DNA of 64,000 bases from a bacterium YEK0313. GTDB taxonomy: Bacteria > Pseudomonadota > Alphaproteobacteria > Rhizobiales > Phreatobacteraceae. Made by a program: the position numbers and the translations under genes. The notes below the pieces were generated by a model. That model was not told where the DNA came from. It was given only the letters and a program-made list of their open reading frames with translations, and made no database searches. The stretch lies in NCBI GenBank assembly GCA_000751295.2, contig CCMO02000001.1, positions 1 through 64,000 of the forward strand. Reading direction: 5' to 3'. Shown here piece by piece: positions 7,778-15,945 of the stretch; within the stretch, counting starts at the first letter, position 1; the number at the start of each line of letters is the position of its first letter.

Positions 7778-8845
7778 TCACGCCTCCGGCGGCAGGCTCT
7801 TCAGCTGCTTCGGCAGGGCCGCGAGGTCGGCTTCGAGCTCGCCCAGCCGCGCCCGATGCGCGGCTTCAGCTTCGGTCCGGTTGGTGTATTCCACGCCGCC
7901 GACCAGGAACTTCTCGCTGCGCAGAAGGCCCGACTTCTTCACCGTCACGCCGTTCGCCTTCAGCTCCTCGAGCTGCTTCTGGGCCGTGGTGATCTTGGCA
8001 TTGATCGCGGCATTCTGCTCGAGGATCTGCGACCGCTCGCGCTGACGCGACTCCCCGTCCATCCGGTCCTGGTGCGCCTTGATGCGGGCCTTGTATTCGG
8101 ACGCGTCCAGCCATTCGGTGCGCTGGCAGACGACGAGCAGCGAGGAGGTCGTACCGGCGGCCCAGCCGAGGCCGAAGGCGCCGAGCACGGCTTCCGGCTC
8201 GCGGCGGGTGCCCTGGCGCACGACCTTCTGGTGCTCATGATAGGTCAGGCTCTTGTCGAGCGGTACGACCAGCTTGATCTCCCACTGGTCCTCGTTGAGC
8301 GAAGCGATCAGCTGGTCCAGCCGCTTGGCGATATCGGGAACGTCGACCGTGACCGCGCCGAGGCTCCAGTCCTTGTCGCCTTCCGTCTTCGTCCAGGAGG
8401 GGAACAGGTCGACGGTGAACTGCTTGGTGGCGATCCACGGAATCATGCTGGAGGTCTCGGGATTGATCGGAAGGCTGGGCGCCGGCGACGGCGTGGACGA
8501 AGGGCTGGCGGGCTCAGCCGCGGCCGGCGGGGCAGGCTCGACGGCGGCAGAGGCGGCGGGCTCGACGGCAACCGCCGGAGACGGAGCCGCGGCGGCGGCT
8601 GGCGCTGCCTGGACCTTGGGCTCGAGTTCGACGGGAGGGGCGCGGTCGACCGGAGGTTCCTTGTTCGCCTGCACGGCCGGAGCGCCGGGCTGCGGCTCGG
8701 CCAGAAGCGCGCTCAGTTCGTCGAGGACCACCAGGTCCTTGTCGTCCAGAACCTCGGAACGCTCAGCGCTCCCGGGTGCCGCCGGAGGCTGCGAGGCCTT
8801 CGAGGTAGCGGTTCCAGATGACGGCGTGGTCGCGTCCGAGCTCAT
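7778..8845 (-). CDS. Hypothetical protein with Ala/Pro-rich linker and coiled coil
   Basis: A 355-residue protein I do not recognise. Three parts are visible. Residues 1-60 hold an acidic segment (EVLDDKDLVVLDELSALLAE). Residues about 60-130 are a long Ala/Pro/Glu low-complexity linker. Residues about 135-230 look globular (WIATKQFTVDLFPSW..., LDQLIASLNEDQWEIKLVVP), followed by a charged predicted coiled coil (about 235-285) and a C-terminal helical segment. There is no signal peptide or membrane span. The ATG start at 8845 makes it overlap the upstream DUF971 gene by 83 bases, so the two are probably co-transcribed; a later start cannot be excluded because the N-terminal 30 residues are weakly conserved-looking. 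Confidence 0.7.
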   Translation of the reverse strand: MSSDATTPSSGTATSKASQPPAAPGSAERSEVLDDKDLVVLDELSALLAEPQPGAPAVQANKEPPVDRAPPVELEPKVQAAPAAAAAPSPAVAVEPAASAAVEPAPPAAAEPASPSSTPSPAPSLPINPETSSMIPWIATKQFTVDLFPSWTKTEGDKDWSLGAVTVDVPDIAKRLDQLIASLNEDQWEIKLVVPLDKSLTYHEHQKVVRQGTRREPEAVLGAFGLGWAAGTTSSLLVVCQRTEWLDASEYKARIKAHQDRMDGESRQRERSQILEQNAAINAKITTAQKQLEELKANGVTVKKSGLLRSEKFLVGGVEYTNRTEAEAAHRARLGELEADLAALPKQLKSLPPEA

Positions 8846-9158
8846 ACAGATAGTCCCATGAATAGATCCCGGTGGAATGAAGATCGTCGAACGACAGCCG
8901 GATCGCGTAGCGACCGACCGGATCGATACCGATTACCCGGACATCCTTCTTGCCTGCGACGAATTTCCGCTCCGACGGCGAATGGCCTTGCACCTCCGCC
9001 GACGGGCTCTCGACGCGCAGATATTCCGCGTCCAGGGCGAAAATGTGCCCATCGTCGAAACTGACCGTCAAAAGGCGCTTGTCGGGCGACAGCCTGATTT
9101 CCACCGGCCAGGCATGGGCCCGGCCCGTCGCGCTTTCGACGGCGCTGACCTCGGCCAT
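8763..9158 (-). CDS. DUF971 (GBBH-like N-terminal domain) protein
   Basis: A 131-residue single-domain protein. The core WPVEIRLSPDKRLLTVSFDDG, the middle FALDAEYLRVESPSAEVQGH and the end GIYSWDYLYELG match the DUF971 / gamma-butyrobetaine hydroxylase N-terminal-like family. Such domains occur alone in bacteria and fused to Mrp/HCF101 iron-sulphur carriers in plastids, so a link to Fe-S metabolism is inferred, not shown. ATG at 9158 is preceded by GGGGGAGG; a longer frame to 9386 lacks support and would cover the whole space to moaA. The gene is divergent from moaA, an Fe-S enzyme. Confidence 0.88.
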   Translation of the reverse strand: MAEVSAVESATGRAHAWPVEIRLSPDKRLLTVSFDDGHIFALDAEYLRVESPSAEVQGHSPSERKFVAGKKDVRVIGIDPVGRYAIRLSFDDLHSTGIYSWDYLYELGRDHAVIWNRYLEGLAASGGTRER

Positions 9159-9384
9159 AGCGACGCCTCCCCCGATTCCGCTGCTGCCCGCCGTCGACAG
9201 GTAGACGTTTCCCTCGACATCTTCAACGCCGGTATCGGCCCGGAAGGTCCGGTTCCGATCGATATCGGCCGGCGCGAATGCGAGGAATGCGACAGGCGCG
9301 GACGTGACGCGGCGCCAAAGCTCACCTAAATATGCACAATGAGGACCGGCCGGCCCGAACGGGGTGCGGGCCGAGAGGTAAGCC

Positions 9385-10410
9385 ATGCTCGATCATGCCG
9401 CATCCGTCAGACCCATGCCGATGATCGACCCGTTCGGTCGCAGCATCGACTACCTGCGCGTCTCGGTGACGGACCGCTGCGATTTCCGCTGCGTCTACTG
9501 CATGGCCGAGAACATGACCTTCTTGCCGAAAAAGGACCTGCTGACGCTGGAGGAGCTCGACCGGCTCTGTTCGGCCTTCATCGACAAGGGCGTCAGGAAG
9601 CTGCGTCTGACCGGTGGCGAGCCGCTGGTTCGCAAGGACGTGATGACCCTGTTCCGCTCGCTGTCCCGGCACCTGGACAGCGGCGCCCTCGACGAACTGA
9701 CGGTCACGACCAACGGTTCGCAGCTCGCGCGCCATGCGGCCGATCTCGCCGCCTTCGGCGTCAAGCGGATCAATGTCTCGCTCGATACGCTCGACCCGGG
9801 CCTGTTTCGCAGCATCACCCGCTGGGGCGATCTTGCCGACGTGCTCGCCGGCATCGACGCGGCGCTCGCCGCCGGCATCCATGTCAAGATCAACGCCGTG
9901 GCGCTCAAGGGCGTCAACGAGAACGAGATCGAGGATCTCATCGTCTGGGCCCACGGCAAGGGCATGGACATTTCGTTCATCGAGGTCATGCCGCTCGGCG
10001 ATATCGAGCCCTCCCGCCTCGACCAGTACCTGCCCTTGTCGATCGTCAGAGCGCGCCTGATGGATCGCTGGACGCTGACGGAAAGCGACCATCGTACCGG
10101 CGGCCCGGCCCGTTATGTGACGGTTGCCGAAACCGGCGGACGCATCGGCTTCATCACGCCGATGACCCATAATTTCTGCGAAAGCTGCAACCGCGTGCGC
10201 ATCACCTGCACGGGCACGCTGTTCATGTGCCTTGGCCAGGAAGACGCCGCCGACCTGCGCGCACCGCTCAGGGCCTCCGAGGCCAACGACCTCATCTACG
10301 CGGCCATCGACCGGGCGATCGCGCGCAAGCCCAAGGGTCACGACTTCATCATCGACCGCCGCACGCGCCGCCCCTCGGTGTCACGGCACATGAGCATGAC
10401 CGGCGGCTGA
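9385..10410 (+). CDS. moaA: GTP 3',8-cyclase MoaA (molybdenum cofactor synthesis)
   Basis: A 341-residue radical SAM enzyme that rearranges GTP to 3',8-cyclo-7,8-dihydro-GTP, the first step of molybdopterin synthesis. The N-terminal 4Fe-4S cluster motif is Cys32, Cys36 and Cys39 (CDFRCVYC), the SAM motif LTGGEPL follows near residue 76, and the C-terminal cluster cysteines lie in CESCNRVRITCTGTLFMC. The protein ends in Gly-Gly, as required for activity in MoaA. GAGAGG precedes the ATG. No other moa or mob genes are in the window. The divergent DUF971 gene may share a regulatory region with it. Confidence 0.97.
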   Translation: MLDHAASVRPMPMIDPFGRSIDYLRVSVTDRCDFRCVYCMAENMTFLPKKDLLTLEELDRLCSAFIDKGVRKLRLTGGEPLVRKDVMTLFRSLSRHLDSGALDELTVTTNGSQLARHAADLAAFGVKRINVSLDTLDPGLFRSITRWGDLADVLAGIDAALAAGIHVKINAVALKGVNENEIEDLIVWAHGKGMDISFIEVMPLGDIEPSRLDQYLPLSIVRARLMDRWTLTESDHRTGGPARYVTVAETGGRIGFITPMTHNFCESCNRVRITCTGTLFMCLGQEDAADLRAPLRASEANDLIYAAIDRAIARKPKGHDFIIDRRTRRPSVSRHMSMTGG

Positions 10411-10756
10411 GCCACCGTTATGCCACCCATGTCACGGTGACGGCGGTCCGCCGCGCTTTGGCCGCAATCGCACGGCCTATGGCGCCATCGCGATGCTGAT
10501 GGCCGGGTCGGCTACGGGTGCCCCCCGCAGCTTTTTGCCGTTGCCTAGGCATCCGTGCTCCCGCCCTTCCGGCACGGGCCCCGCCCCCTCCGGGGCCGCG
10601 GCCGATGCCGGAAGCGGGATGGAAGCGCATGCCGCACGCCCCTCGGCCGGCCGCTCCCGCAAGCTTTGCGCGCGGGCCGCCTGGGCGTTGCGCCGTCAAG
10701 AACAACAAGCGCGGCCTGGGCCTCCGTGTCCACGGCCCCCGACAAGGGTGATCGCG
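10411..10756 (+). other. Non-coding stretch between moaA and the next gene
   Basis: These 346 bases hold no reading frame I can support on either strand. Small GC-rich inverted repeats are present, for example GGGGCCCC-like arms around 10577-10600, but none is followed by a T-run. The segment contains a CCTAGG site near 10544, rare in such GC-rich DNA. I see no promoter or known RNA. Confidence 0.5.
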
Positions 10757-11350
10757 ATGACCGAAACAAGCCCGGCGCTGCCGAGCCGTGCCGCCGTCCA
10801 GGAGGAGCTCCGGCGCCTCCTCCAGTCCCCTTTCGTCCCCGAAGGCTCGATGCTCGCCAAGATGCTCACCTATGTGGTCGAGCGCACGCTGGCCGGCGAG
10901 GACCGCGCGATCAAGGCCTATACCATCGCGGTCGAGGCACTCGGCCGGCCGCCGCAGTTCGAGGCCGATCGCGACTCGACCGTGCGGGTGGCGGCGATGC
11001 GTCTGCGCGGCGCCCTCGACCTCTATTACGGCGGGCCCGGCGCGAACTCGCCGACCCGCATCCGCATGGTGCCCGGCTCGTACCGGCCTATCTTCGAGGC
11101 CATGCAGCCTGCCGAACGCCCGGCGGGCCCGCCGCTGTTCAGCCGGCTGCTGCGGCGCCTGACCTCCACCCGTGCCCTGCTGGTCGTGCTGAGCACCATG
11201 ATGGCGGTCAATTTCGCCATGACGGTTTCGCTCATGAGCCTGCAGGTCCAGGCCGCCGACCGGGAGAAGGACGCCGGGAGCCGTACGCCGGCCGTCTACG
11301 ACCTGATCCAGCACGAGATCCAGCGCAGTTTCGGCCAGCCGCTGGACTGA
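10757..11350 (+). CDS. Small membrane protein with the N-terminal domain of TPR/cyclase-type regulators
   Basis: A 197-residue protein. Residues 15-110 (LLQSPFVPEGSMLAKMLTYV, IKAYTIAVEALGRPPQFEAD, VRVAAMRLRGALDLYYGGPG, RIRMVPGSYRPIFEAM) match a domain seen at the N-terminus of many rhizobial and acidobacterial proteins that continue into a membrane span and TPR or TolB-like repeats, sometimes annotated as adenylate cyclases. Here the protein stops after one hydrophobic span (about residues 138-160, LLVVLSTMMAVNFAMTVSL) and a short tail. ATG at 10757 follows AAGGGTG. It is a stand-alone form, facing the cytoplasm if the span is a simple anchor. Function unknown. Confidence 0.75.
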   Translation: MTETSPALPSRAAVQEELRRLLQSPFVPEGSMLAKMLTYVVERTLAGEDRAIKAYTIAVEALGRPPQFEADRDSTVRVAAMRLRGALDLYYGGPGANSPTRIRMVPGSYRPIFEAMQPAERPAGPPLFSRLLRRLTSTRALLVVLSTMMAVNFAMTVSLMSLQVQAADREKDAGSRTPAVYDLIQHEIQRSFGQPLD

Positions 11351-11476
11351 GCCGCCCGTTTCGCCGGCGGCCCGGCCCCCGCACTGGCGGGCGGCAGCCC
11401 CATCAAAGCTGCGCTCGACGCGCGCGCGCGATGCAGGTTAGCTCTGCCGCAGGGGAAGAAACGACCGGAGCATTCG

Positions 11477-12607
11477 GTGGCTCGCTATGACGTGATCGTC
11501 GCCGGCGTCGGGGCGATGGGATCCGCTGCACTGTGGCAGCTCGCGCGGCGCGGCCAGCGCGTTCTGGGCCTTGAGCGTTTCGACATCCCGCACGCCATGG
11601 GTTCCTCGCACGGCGTGAACCGGATCATCCGGCTCGCCTATTTCGAACATCCCTCCTACGTGCCGCTGCTGCGCCGGGCCTATCAGCTCTGGCGCGAGAC
11701 GGAGCAGCTGTTCGGCGAACAATTGCTCTACGTCACCGGCGGCATCGACGCCGGCCCGGCCGACGGCCGCGTGGTCACCGGTTCGCTCGCCGCCTGCGCC
11801 GAGCGCGATCTCGACCACGAGCTTCTAGACGCGAAGGAGCTCGCGCGCCGCTTTCCGGCCTATCGGCTGGCCCCGGACCATGTCGGCAACGTCCAGCCGG
11901 ACGCCGGCTTCGTGATGAGCGAACGGGCGATCGTCGCCCAGGCGACCATGGCGATCGCAGCAGGCGCCGACCTCCGGGCGCGCGAGCCGATCACGGCGTG
12001 GGAGCCGACGGCCGGCGGCGGCGTCCGGGTCACGACCCCAAAGGGCAGCTACGAGGCCGGCCGCCTGATCCTCTCGACCGGCGCCTGGATCGCCGACCAC
12101 GTGCCGGCGCTTGCCGGGCTCGCCGTGCCGGAACGACAGGTCCTCGGCTGGTTCCAGCCGAAGCGGCCGGAGCATTTCCGCCTCGGCGCCTTTCCCGTCT
12201 CGATCGTCGAAGCGGACGAAGCGACCACCTATCAGTTTCCGGTCTTCGGCGTGCCCGGCTTCAAGATCGGCATCTACAACCACCTGCGCCAGAGCGGCAC
12301 CGCGGAAACCCTGTCGCGCGAGCCGGTCGCCGAGGACGAGGAGGCGCTGCGTGCAGCCGTCCGCCGGCTGTTCCCCGATGCCGACGGGCCGACGCTCGCG
12401 CTCCGCACCTGCATGTTCACCAATACGCCCGACGAACATTTCGTCGTCGACACCCTGCCCGGCCTCCCGCAGGTGGTGGTCGCCTCGCCCTGCTCGGGCC
12501 ACGGCTTCAAGTTCGCCAGCGCCATGGGCGAAGTGCTTGCCGACCTCGCCGCCGCCGGCACGAGCCGCCACGACCTCTCGCTGTTCCGCCTGAGCCGCTT
12601 CGCATGA
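11477..12607 (+). CDS. Monomeric sarcosine oxidase / N-methyltryptophan oxidase-like flavoprotein
   Basis: A 376-residue FAD oxidase of the MSOX/MTOX family, which oxidises secondary amino acids to an imine with release of hydrogen peroxide. The dinucleotide-binding motif is Gly10, Gly12, Gly15 (VIVAGVGAMGS). The covalent flavin site is Cys312 in LRTCMFTNTPDEHFVVD, matching Cys315 of bacterial sarcosine oxidase, and the active-site segment SPCSGHGFKF is intact. The start is GTG at 11477 with CCGGAG upstream. Its stop overlaps the start of the EamA exporter (ATGA), so they are coupled. Sarcosine, N-methyltryptophan, pipecolate or another N-methyl amino acid are possible substrates. Confidence 0.9.
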   Translation: MARYDVIVAGVGAMGSAALWQLARRGQRVLGLERFDIPHAMGSSHGVNRIIRLAYFEHPSYVPLLRRAYQLWRETEQLFGEQLLYVTGGIDAGPADGRVVTGSLAACAERDLDHELLDAKELARRFPAYRLAPDHVGNVQPDAGFVMSERAIVAQATMAIAAGADLRAREPITAWEPTAGGGVRVTTPKGSYEAGRLILSTGAWIADHVPALAGLAVPERQVLGWFQPKRPEHFRLGAFPVSIVEADEATTYQFPVFGVPGFKIGIYNHLRQSGTAETLSREPVAEDEEALRAAVRRLFPDADGPTLALRTCMFTNTPDEHFVVDTLPGLPQVVVASPCSGHGFKFASAMGEVLADLAAAGTSRHDLSLFRLSRFA

Positions 12608-13545
12608 CGCCGCTGGTCCAAGTCGCCGCCACGCCCGACGCCAACCGGCGCGGCATGTTCGCCATGCTCGGTGCCATGGCCTTCTTCGTCACCAACGACA
12701 CGCTGGTGAAGATCGCCGCCAAGGATCTGCCGTCGGGCCAGCTGATCGCGATCCGCGGCGCCTTCGCGACGACGCTCGTGCTCTGCTGGCTCGCGGCCAG
12801 CGGCCAGCTCCGCTTCGTCAACCGCATCCTGTCGCCTCTCGTCCTCGGCCGCGCGCTCAGCGAGGGGACCGTCGCCTTCCTGTTCATCACCGCGCTGGCG
12901 CAGATGCCGATCGGCGACGTGACCGCCATCTCGCTGATCACGCCGCTGGTCATCACCGCGCTCTCCGTGCCCCTGCTCGGGGAAAAGGTCGGCTGGCGCC
13001 GCGCGCTTGCGGTGGTCGCCGGCTTCATCGGCATGCTGTTCGTGGTCAAGCCCACGGGCGCCGGCTTCAATGCCGGCCACGCCACCGTCCTGGTCCTGCT
13101 GAGCGTGGTGTTCTGCGCCTTCCGCGACCTCATCACCCGCTTCATCGACCCGACCATCCCGACCCTCGCCATCACCCTGTCGACCTGCCTCGCCGTCGGC
13201 CTGTTCGGTGCCGCCGCCGTGCCGCTGCAGGGCTGGATCGTGCCGACATGGCAGCATATCGGCCTCCTCGCCGCCGCCTCCGTGGTCCTGGTCATCGGCA
13301 ATTTCTGCATGATCCAGGCTTTCCGTGGCGTCGAGGTCTCGCTGGTCTCGCCGTTCCGCTACAGCGTGATGATCTGGGCGCTGCTGTCGGGCATCATCGT
13401 GTTCGGCGAATGGCCGGACTGGGCGAGCTGGGTCGGCATGGCCATCATCATGGCCGCCGGCCTCTACACCCTGCAGCGCGAGGCGACGCGTCTCAGCCGG
13501 CCTATCAGCGCGGCCGAGGCGACGGTGCGCACGCCGCCCTCCTGA
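12604..13545 (+). CDS. EamA/DMT-superfamily transporter
   Basis: A 313-residue inner-membrane protein with about ten hydrophobic spans arranged as two EamA repeats (the first around residues 18-145, the second around 155-290). The motif PLLGEKVGWRRALAVVAGFIG at the end of repeat one and the matching GEWPDWASWVGMAIIMAAGL in repeat two are typical. Members export amino acids, nucleosides or other metabolites. Its ATG overlaps the stop of the amine oxidase gene, suggesting export of a compound linked to that reaction. Direction and substrate are inferred only. Confidence 0.87.
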   Translation: MTPLVQVAATPDANRRGMFAMLGAMAFFVTNDTLVKIAAKDLPSGQLIAIRGAFATTLVLCWLAASGQLRFVNRILSPLVLGRALSEGTVAFLFITALAQMPIGDVTAISLITPLVITALSVPLLGEKVGWRRALAVVAGFIGMLFVVKPTGAGFNAGHATVLVLLSVVFCAFRDLITRFIDPTIPTLAITLSTCLAVGLFGAAAVPLQGWIVPTWQHIGLLAAASVVLVIGNFCMIQAFRGVEVSLVSPFRYSVMIWALLSGIIVFGEWPDWASWVGMAIIMAAGLYTLQREATRLSRPISAAEATVRTPPS

Positions 13546-13560
13546 CCCCGGCCGGTCAGG
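13541..13560. terminator. Hairpin covering two convergent stop codons
   Basis: CCTGACC and GGTCAGG form a perfect 7-bp stem with loop CCGGCC. The structure includes the stop codons of both the EamA gene and nhaA, which end only 10 bases apart. No T-run is present, so it may stabilise 3' ends rather than terminate. Confidence 0.4.
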
Positions 13561-14755
13561 CCCGCCGTCCGGGCGCGCGCTCGCCCCGGCTCATCAGCAG
13601 GACGAGGGTTCCCACCAGCGCCGAGGCGAGCGAGCCCATGAGCACGCCGACCTTGACCTCGTTCTGCAGCGCCTCCGAGGTCGGGAAGGCGAGCAGGCCG
13701 ATGAACAGGCTCATGGTGAAGCCGATGCCGCAGAGCATCGCGACGCCATAGACCTGCGCCCAGGAGGCATGTTCGGGGCAGTCGGCCCAGCCGAGCCTGA
13801 CGGCGAGCCAGGTGGTGAGGAAGACGCCGATCTGCTTGCCGAGGAACAGGCCGGCCGCGATGCCGACCGGCACCGGCGCCAGCAGGGCGGCGAGATCGAG
13901 GCCGGCCAGCGACACGCCGGCATTGGCGAAGCCGAAGACCGGCACGATCAGATAGGCGACATAGGGGTGCAGCGCGTGCTCGAGCACGTGCAGCGGCGAA
14001 TGCGGGTCGTCGGGCCGGCCGGGCGAGGTGCGCAGCGGAATGGTGAGCGCCAGCGCGACGCCGGCAAGCGTGGCATGGACGCCCGACTTGAGCAGGAAGA
14101 ACCAGAGGAAGAGGCCCGGCAGGAGATAGGCCGGCAGGCGCTCGACGCCGGCCCGGTTGAGCGCGGCGAGCAGCACCAGCACGGCAATGGCCGCGCCAAG
14201 CCAGGCGAGCGACAGGTCGGCGGTGTAGAAGGCGGCAATGATGGCGATGGCGCCGAGATCGTCGATGATGGCGAGCGCCGTCAGGAAGATCTTCAGCGAC
14301 ACCGGCACGCGCGAGCCGAGCAGGGCCAGCACGCCGAGGGCGAAGGCGATGTCGGTGGCGGTCGGGATGGCCCAGCCGCGCAGCGTCGCGGGCGTTGCCG
14401 CATTGAACAGCACGTAGATGACGGCCGGCGCGATCATGCCGCCGGCGGCGGCGATCCCCGGCAGCACGCGCCGCGGCCAGGTGGACAGCTGGCCGTCGAC
14501 GAACTCCCGCTTGATCTCCAGGCCGACCAGCAGGAAGAACAGCGCCATCAGGCCGTCATTGATCCAATGCAGCACGCTCAGCGGGCCGAGATAGAGCTTG
14601 AGGATCGCGAAATAGCCCGATGCCGCCGGCGAGTTGGCGAGAACCATCGCAACCACCGCGGCGGCCATCAGGACGATGCCGCCACTGGCCTCGCCGGACA
14701 GGAAGGCACGGAGGGCGGAGAGAGGCCGGGGCGCTGGGCTGGTCTGCCGGGTCAT
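13556..14755 (-). CDS. nhaA: Na+/H+ antiporter NhaA
   Basis: A 399-residue inner-membrane antiporter that expels Na+ or Li+ in exchange for protons and helps with pH and salt control. The ion-binding aspartates are visible as Asp165 and Asp166 (AIIDDLGAI), with Asp135 in the extended-segment motif TATDIAF. About eleven or twelve spans are present and the length is normal. ATG at 14755 has GAAGGAAC upstream; the frame extends to 14818 without a better start. It stands alone, convergent with the EamA gene and divergent from the TagO-like gene. Confidence 0.96.
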   Translation of the reverse strand: MTRQTSPAPRPLSALRAFLSGEASGGIVLMAAAVVAMVLANSPAASGYFAILKLYLGPLSVLHWINDGLMALFFLLVGLEIKREFVDGQLSTWPRRVLPGIAAAGGMIAPAVIYVLFNAATPATLRGWAIPTATDIAFALGVLALLGSRVPVSLKIFLTALAIIDDLGAIAIIAAFYTADLSLAWLGAAIAVLVLLAALNRAGVERLPAYLLPGLFLWFFLLKSGVHATLAGVALALTIPLRTSPGRPDDPHSPLHVLEHALHPYVAYLIVPVFGFANAGVSLAGLDLAALLAPVPVGIAAGLFLGKQIGVFLTTWLAVRLGWADCPEHASWAQVYGVAMLCGIGFTMSLFIGLLAFPTSEALQNEVKVGVLMGSLASALVGTLVLLMSRGERAPGRRA

Positions 14756-14909
14756 CAATGTTCCTTCGTTCCGGGGCGGGCGCAGGCCGTGCGCCGGCTC
14801 TTTTTTGCGTCGCAGCATGCTGGCTCATCGCCCGGGGAAGGTCGAGGTGGCCACTTGCCGCGCCGCAGACAGATTGACCAGCCAGCCGCCACCCAGCAAG
14901 GTCGGGGCA

Positions 14910-15509
14910 ATGACCATGCTGTTCCGTGCCACACATCCCCTGCTTCTCGTCCTGTCGCTGGCCCTGTCGTCGACCGGACGAGCCGACCCGTTCGAAGAGA
15001 TCGGACGCTGTACGGCGATTTCAGCCGATGCCGAGCGGCTGCGCTGCTTCGATGCGGCGGCGCGCGCCCTGCCGAGTGCGGATGCCACCGCCGGCGATAC
15101 GGGCGTCTGGACGATCGTCCGGCCCCCGGCAGGTTCCGGCGCGACGGCCGGCCGCGCGACCGCGACGCAGGGCCCGTCCGGACCCGACAATATCACGCTC
15201 ACCATCGGCTGTGCCGATGGCCGGCCGAGCCTCTCCGCGGCGCGAGAGCCGGTCATCGCCCGCAGCGCGTCGACGCTCGTCACGCTGCATGTCAACGACC
15301 GGCTGGTGCTCAGCGACCTCTGGTCGTCCTCGAACAATTTCCGATCCGCGGCGATGGCGGGCGATGTCGCGGCCTTCCTGCGCGGGCTGCCCGCAACAGG
15401 CAAGCTGTCGCTGCAGTTCGAGGGCTCCCGGGGCTTTCGTTTCGAAGGCATTTTCGAGCTGGCCGGCATCGAGACGGTGCGCCGGCGCATCGTCGAGGCC
15501 TGCCGCTGA
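14910..15509 (+). CDS. TagO/VasI-like secreted protein (orphan)
   Basis: A 199-residue protein with a signal peptide (MTMLFRATHPLLLVLSLALS, cleavage probably after GRA) followed by a body resembling the TagO/VasI family named for type VI secretion loci. Shared features: an N-terminal Cys pair in GRCTAISADAERLRCFDAAA, a central strand with LTIGCADG, and a C-terminal F-x-G-IFELAGIETVRRRIVEACR pattern split here as FRFEGIFELAGIETV and RRIVEACR. Four cysteines could form two disulphides in the periplasm. There are no type VI genes in the window, so the type VI name should not be taken as its role. AAGG precedes the ATG at 14910. Confidence 0.72.
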   Translation: MTMLFRATHPLLLVLSLALSSTGRADPFEEIGRCTAISADAERLRCFDAAARALPSADATAGDTGVWTIVRPPAGSGATAGRATATQGPSGPDNITLTIGCADGRPSLSAAREPVIARSASTLVTLHVNDRLVLSDLWSSSNNFRSAAMAGDVAAFLRGLPATGKLSLQFEGSRGFRFEGIFELAGIETVRRRIVEACR

Positions 15510-15945
15510 CGCGCCGACGGCGCGCGAGCCCGCAGGCTCTGCAACTTCCGTCGTACGTCATTTCCCGCATCCAAGCCGATTTTGCAGGATTTTCGCGGCA
15601 GATTGCCGGCATTTGCGCCGCGATCGGCCGCGAATAGGGGTGCTCCGACCCCAACAATCTGTTGTGCGGGAAACCCGCGTGGCATAGACAGACCCGGTGT
15701 TTCGGCACCAAGACATGCCGGTATCCGCAACCAATGCGGGACCACCAGAGGGGAAGGATATCGGGGGGCAGGTTGCGATGGCTCCAGCCGTGGCGCACCG
15801 CGAGGGCGGCCGGGCTTCAGCCGGGCAACGATGACCGAATTCCATACCTGACATACCGAGCGGAGCGCCGCGATCCGGCCTTGCGATCCAGCGCATCGGC
15901 GCTGCGCGGCCTGTTCGCCTCAACGGTTCGAGGAGACCGTTTCGC
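15510..15945 (+). other. Long leader region before the TRAP permease genes
   Basis: These 436 bases carry no supported gene. Three short hairpins follow each other: GGGGT/ACCCC at 15637-15652, GCGGG-AAA-CCCGC at 15666-15678 and GGTG/CACC at 15696-15709. They could belong to a small RNA or to the 5' leader of the TRAP mRNA. I do not recognise a riboswitch class. Confidence 0.4.

Noticed and set aside
10477..10662. Small minus-strand frame behind moaA (ends in GNGKKLRGAPVADPA)
   Set aside because: No ribosome site, no recognisable family, and Pro/Ala/Arg-rich composition typical of chance frames.
15921..15940. GGTTCGA sequence resembling a tRNA T-loop
   Set aside because: No acceptor, D or anticodon arms can be built around it, and it sits directly before the TRAP small permease start.
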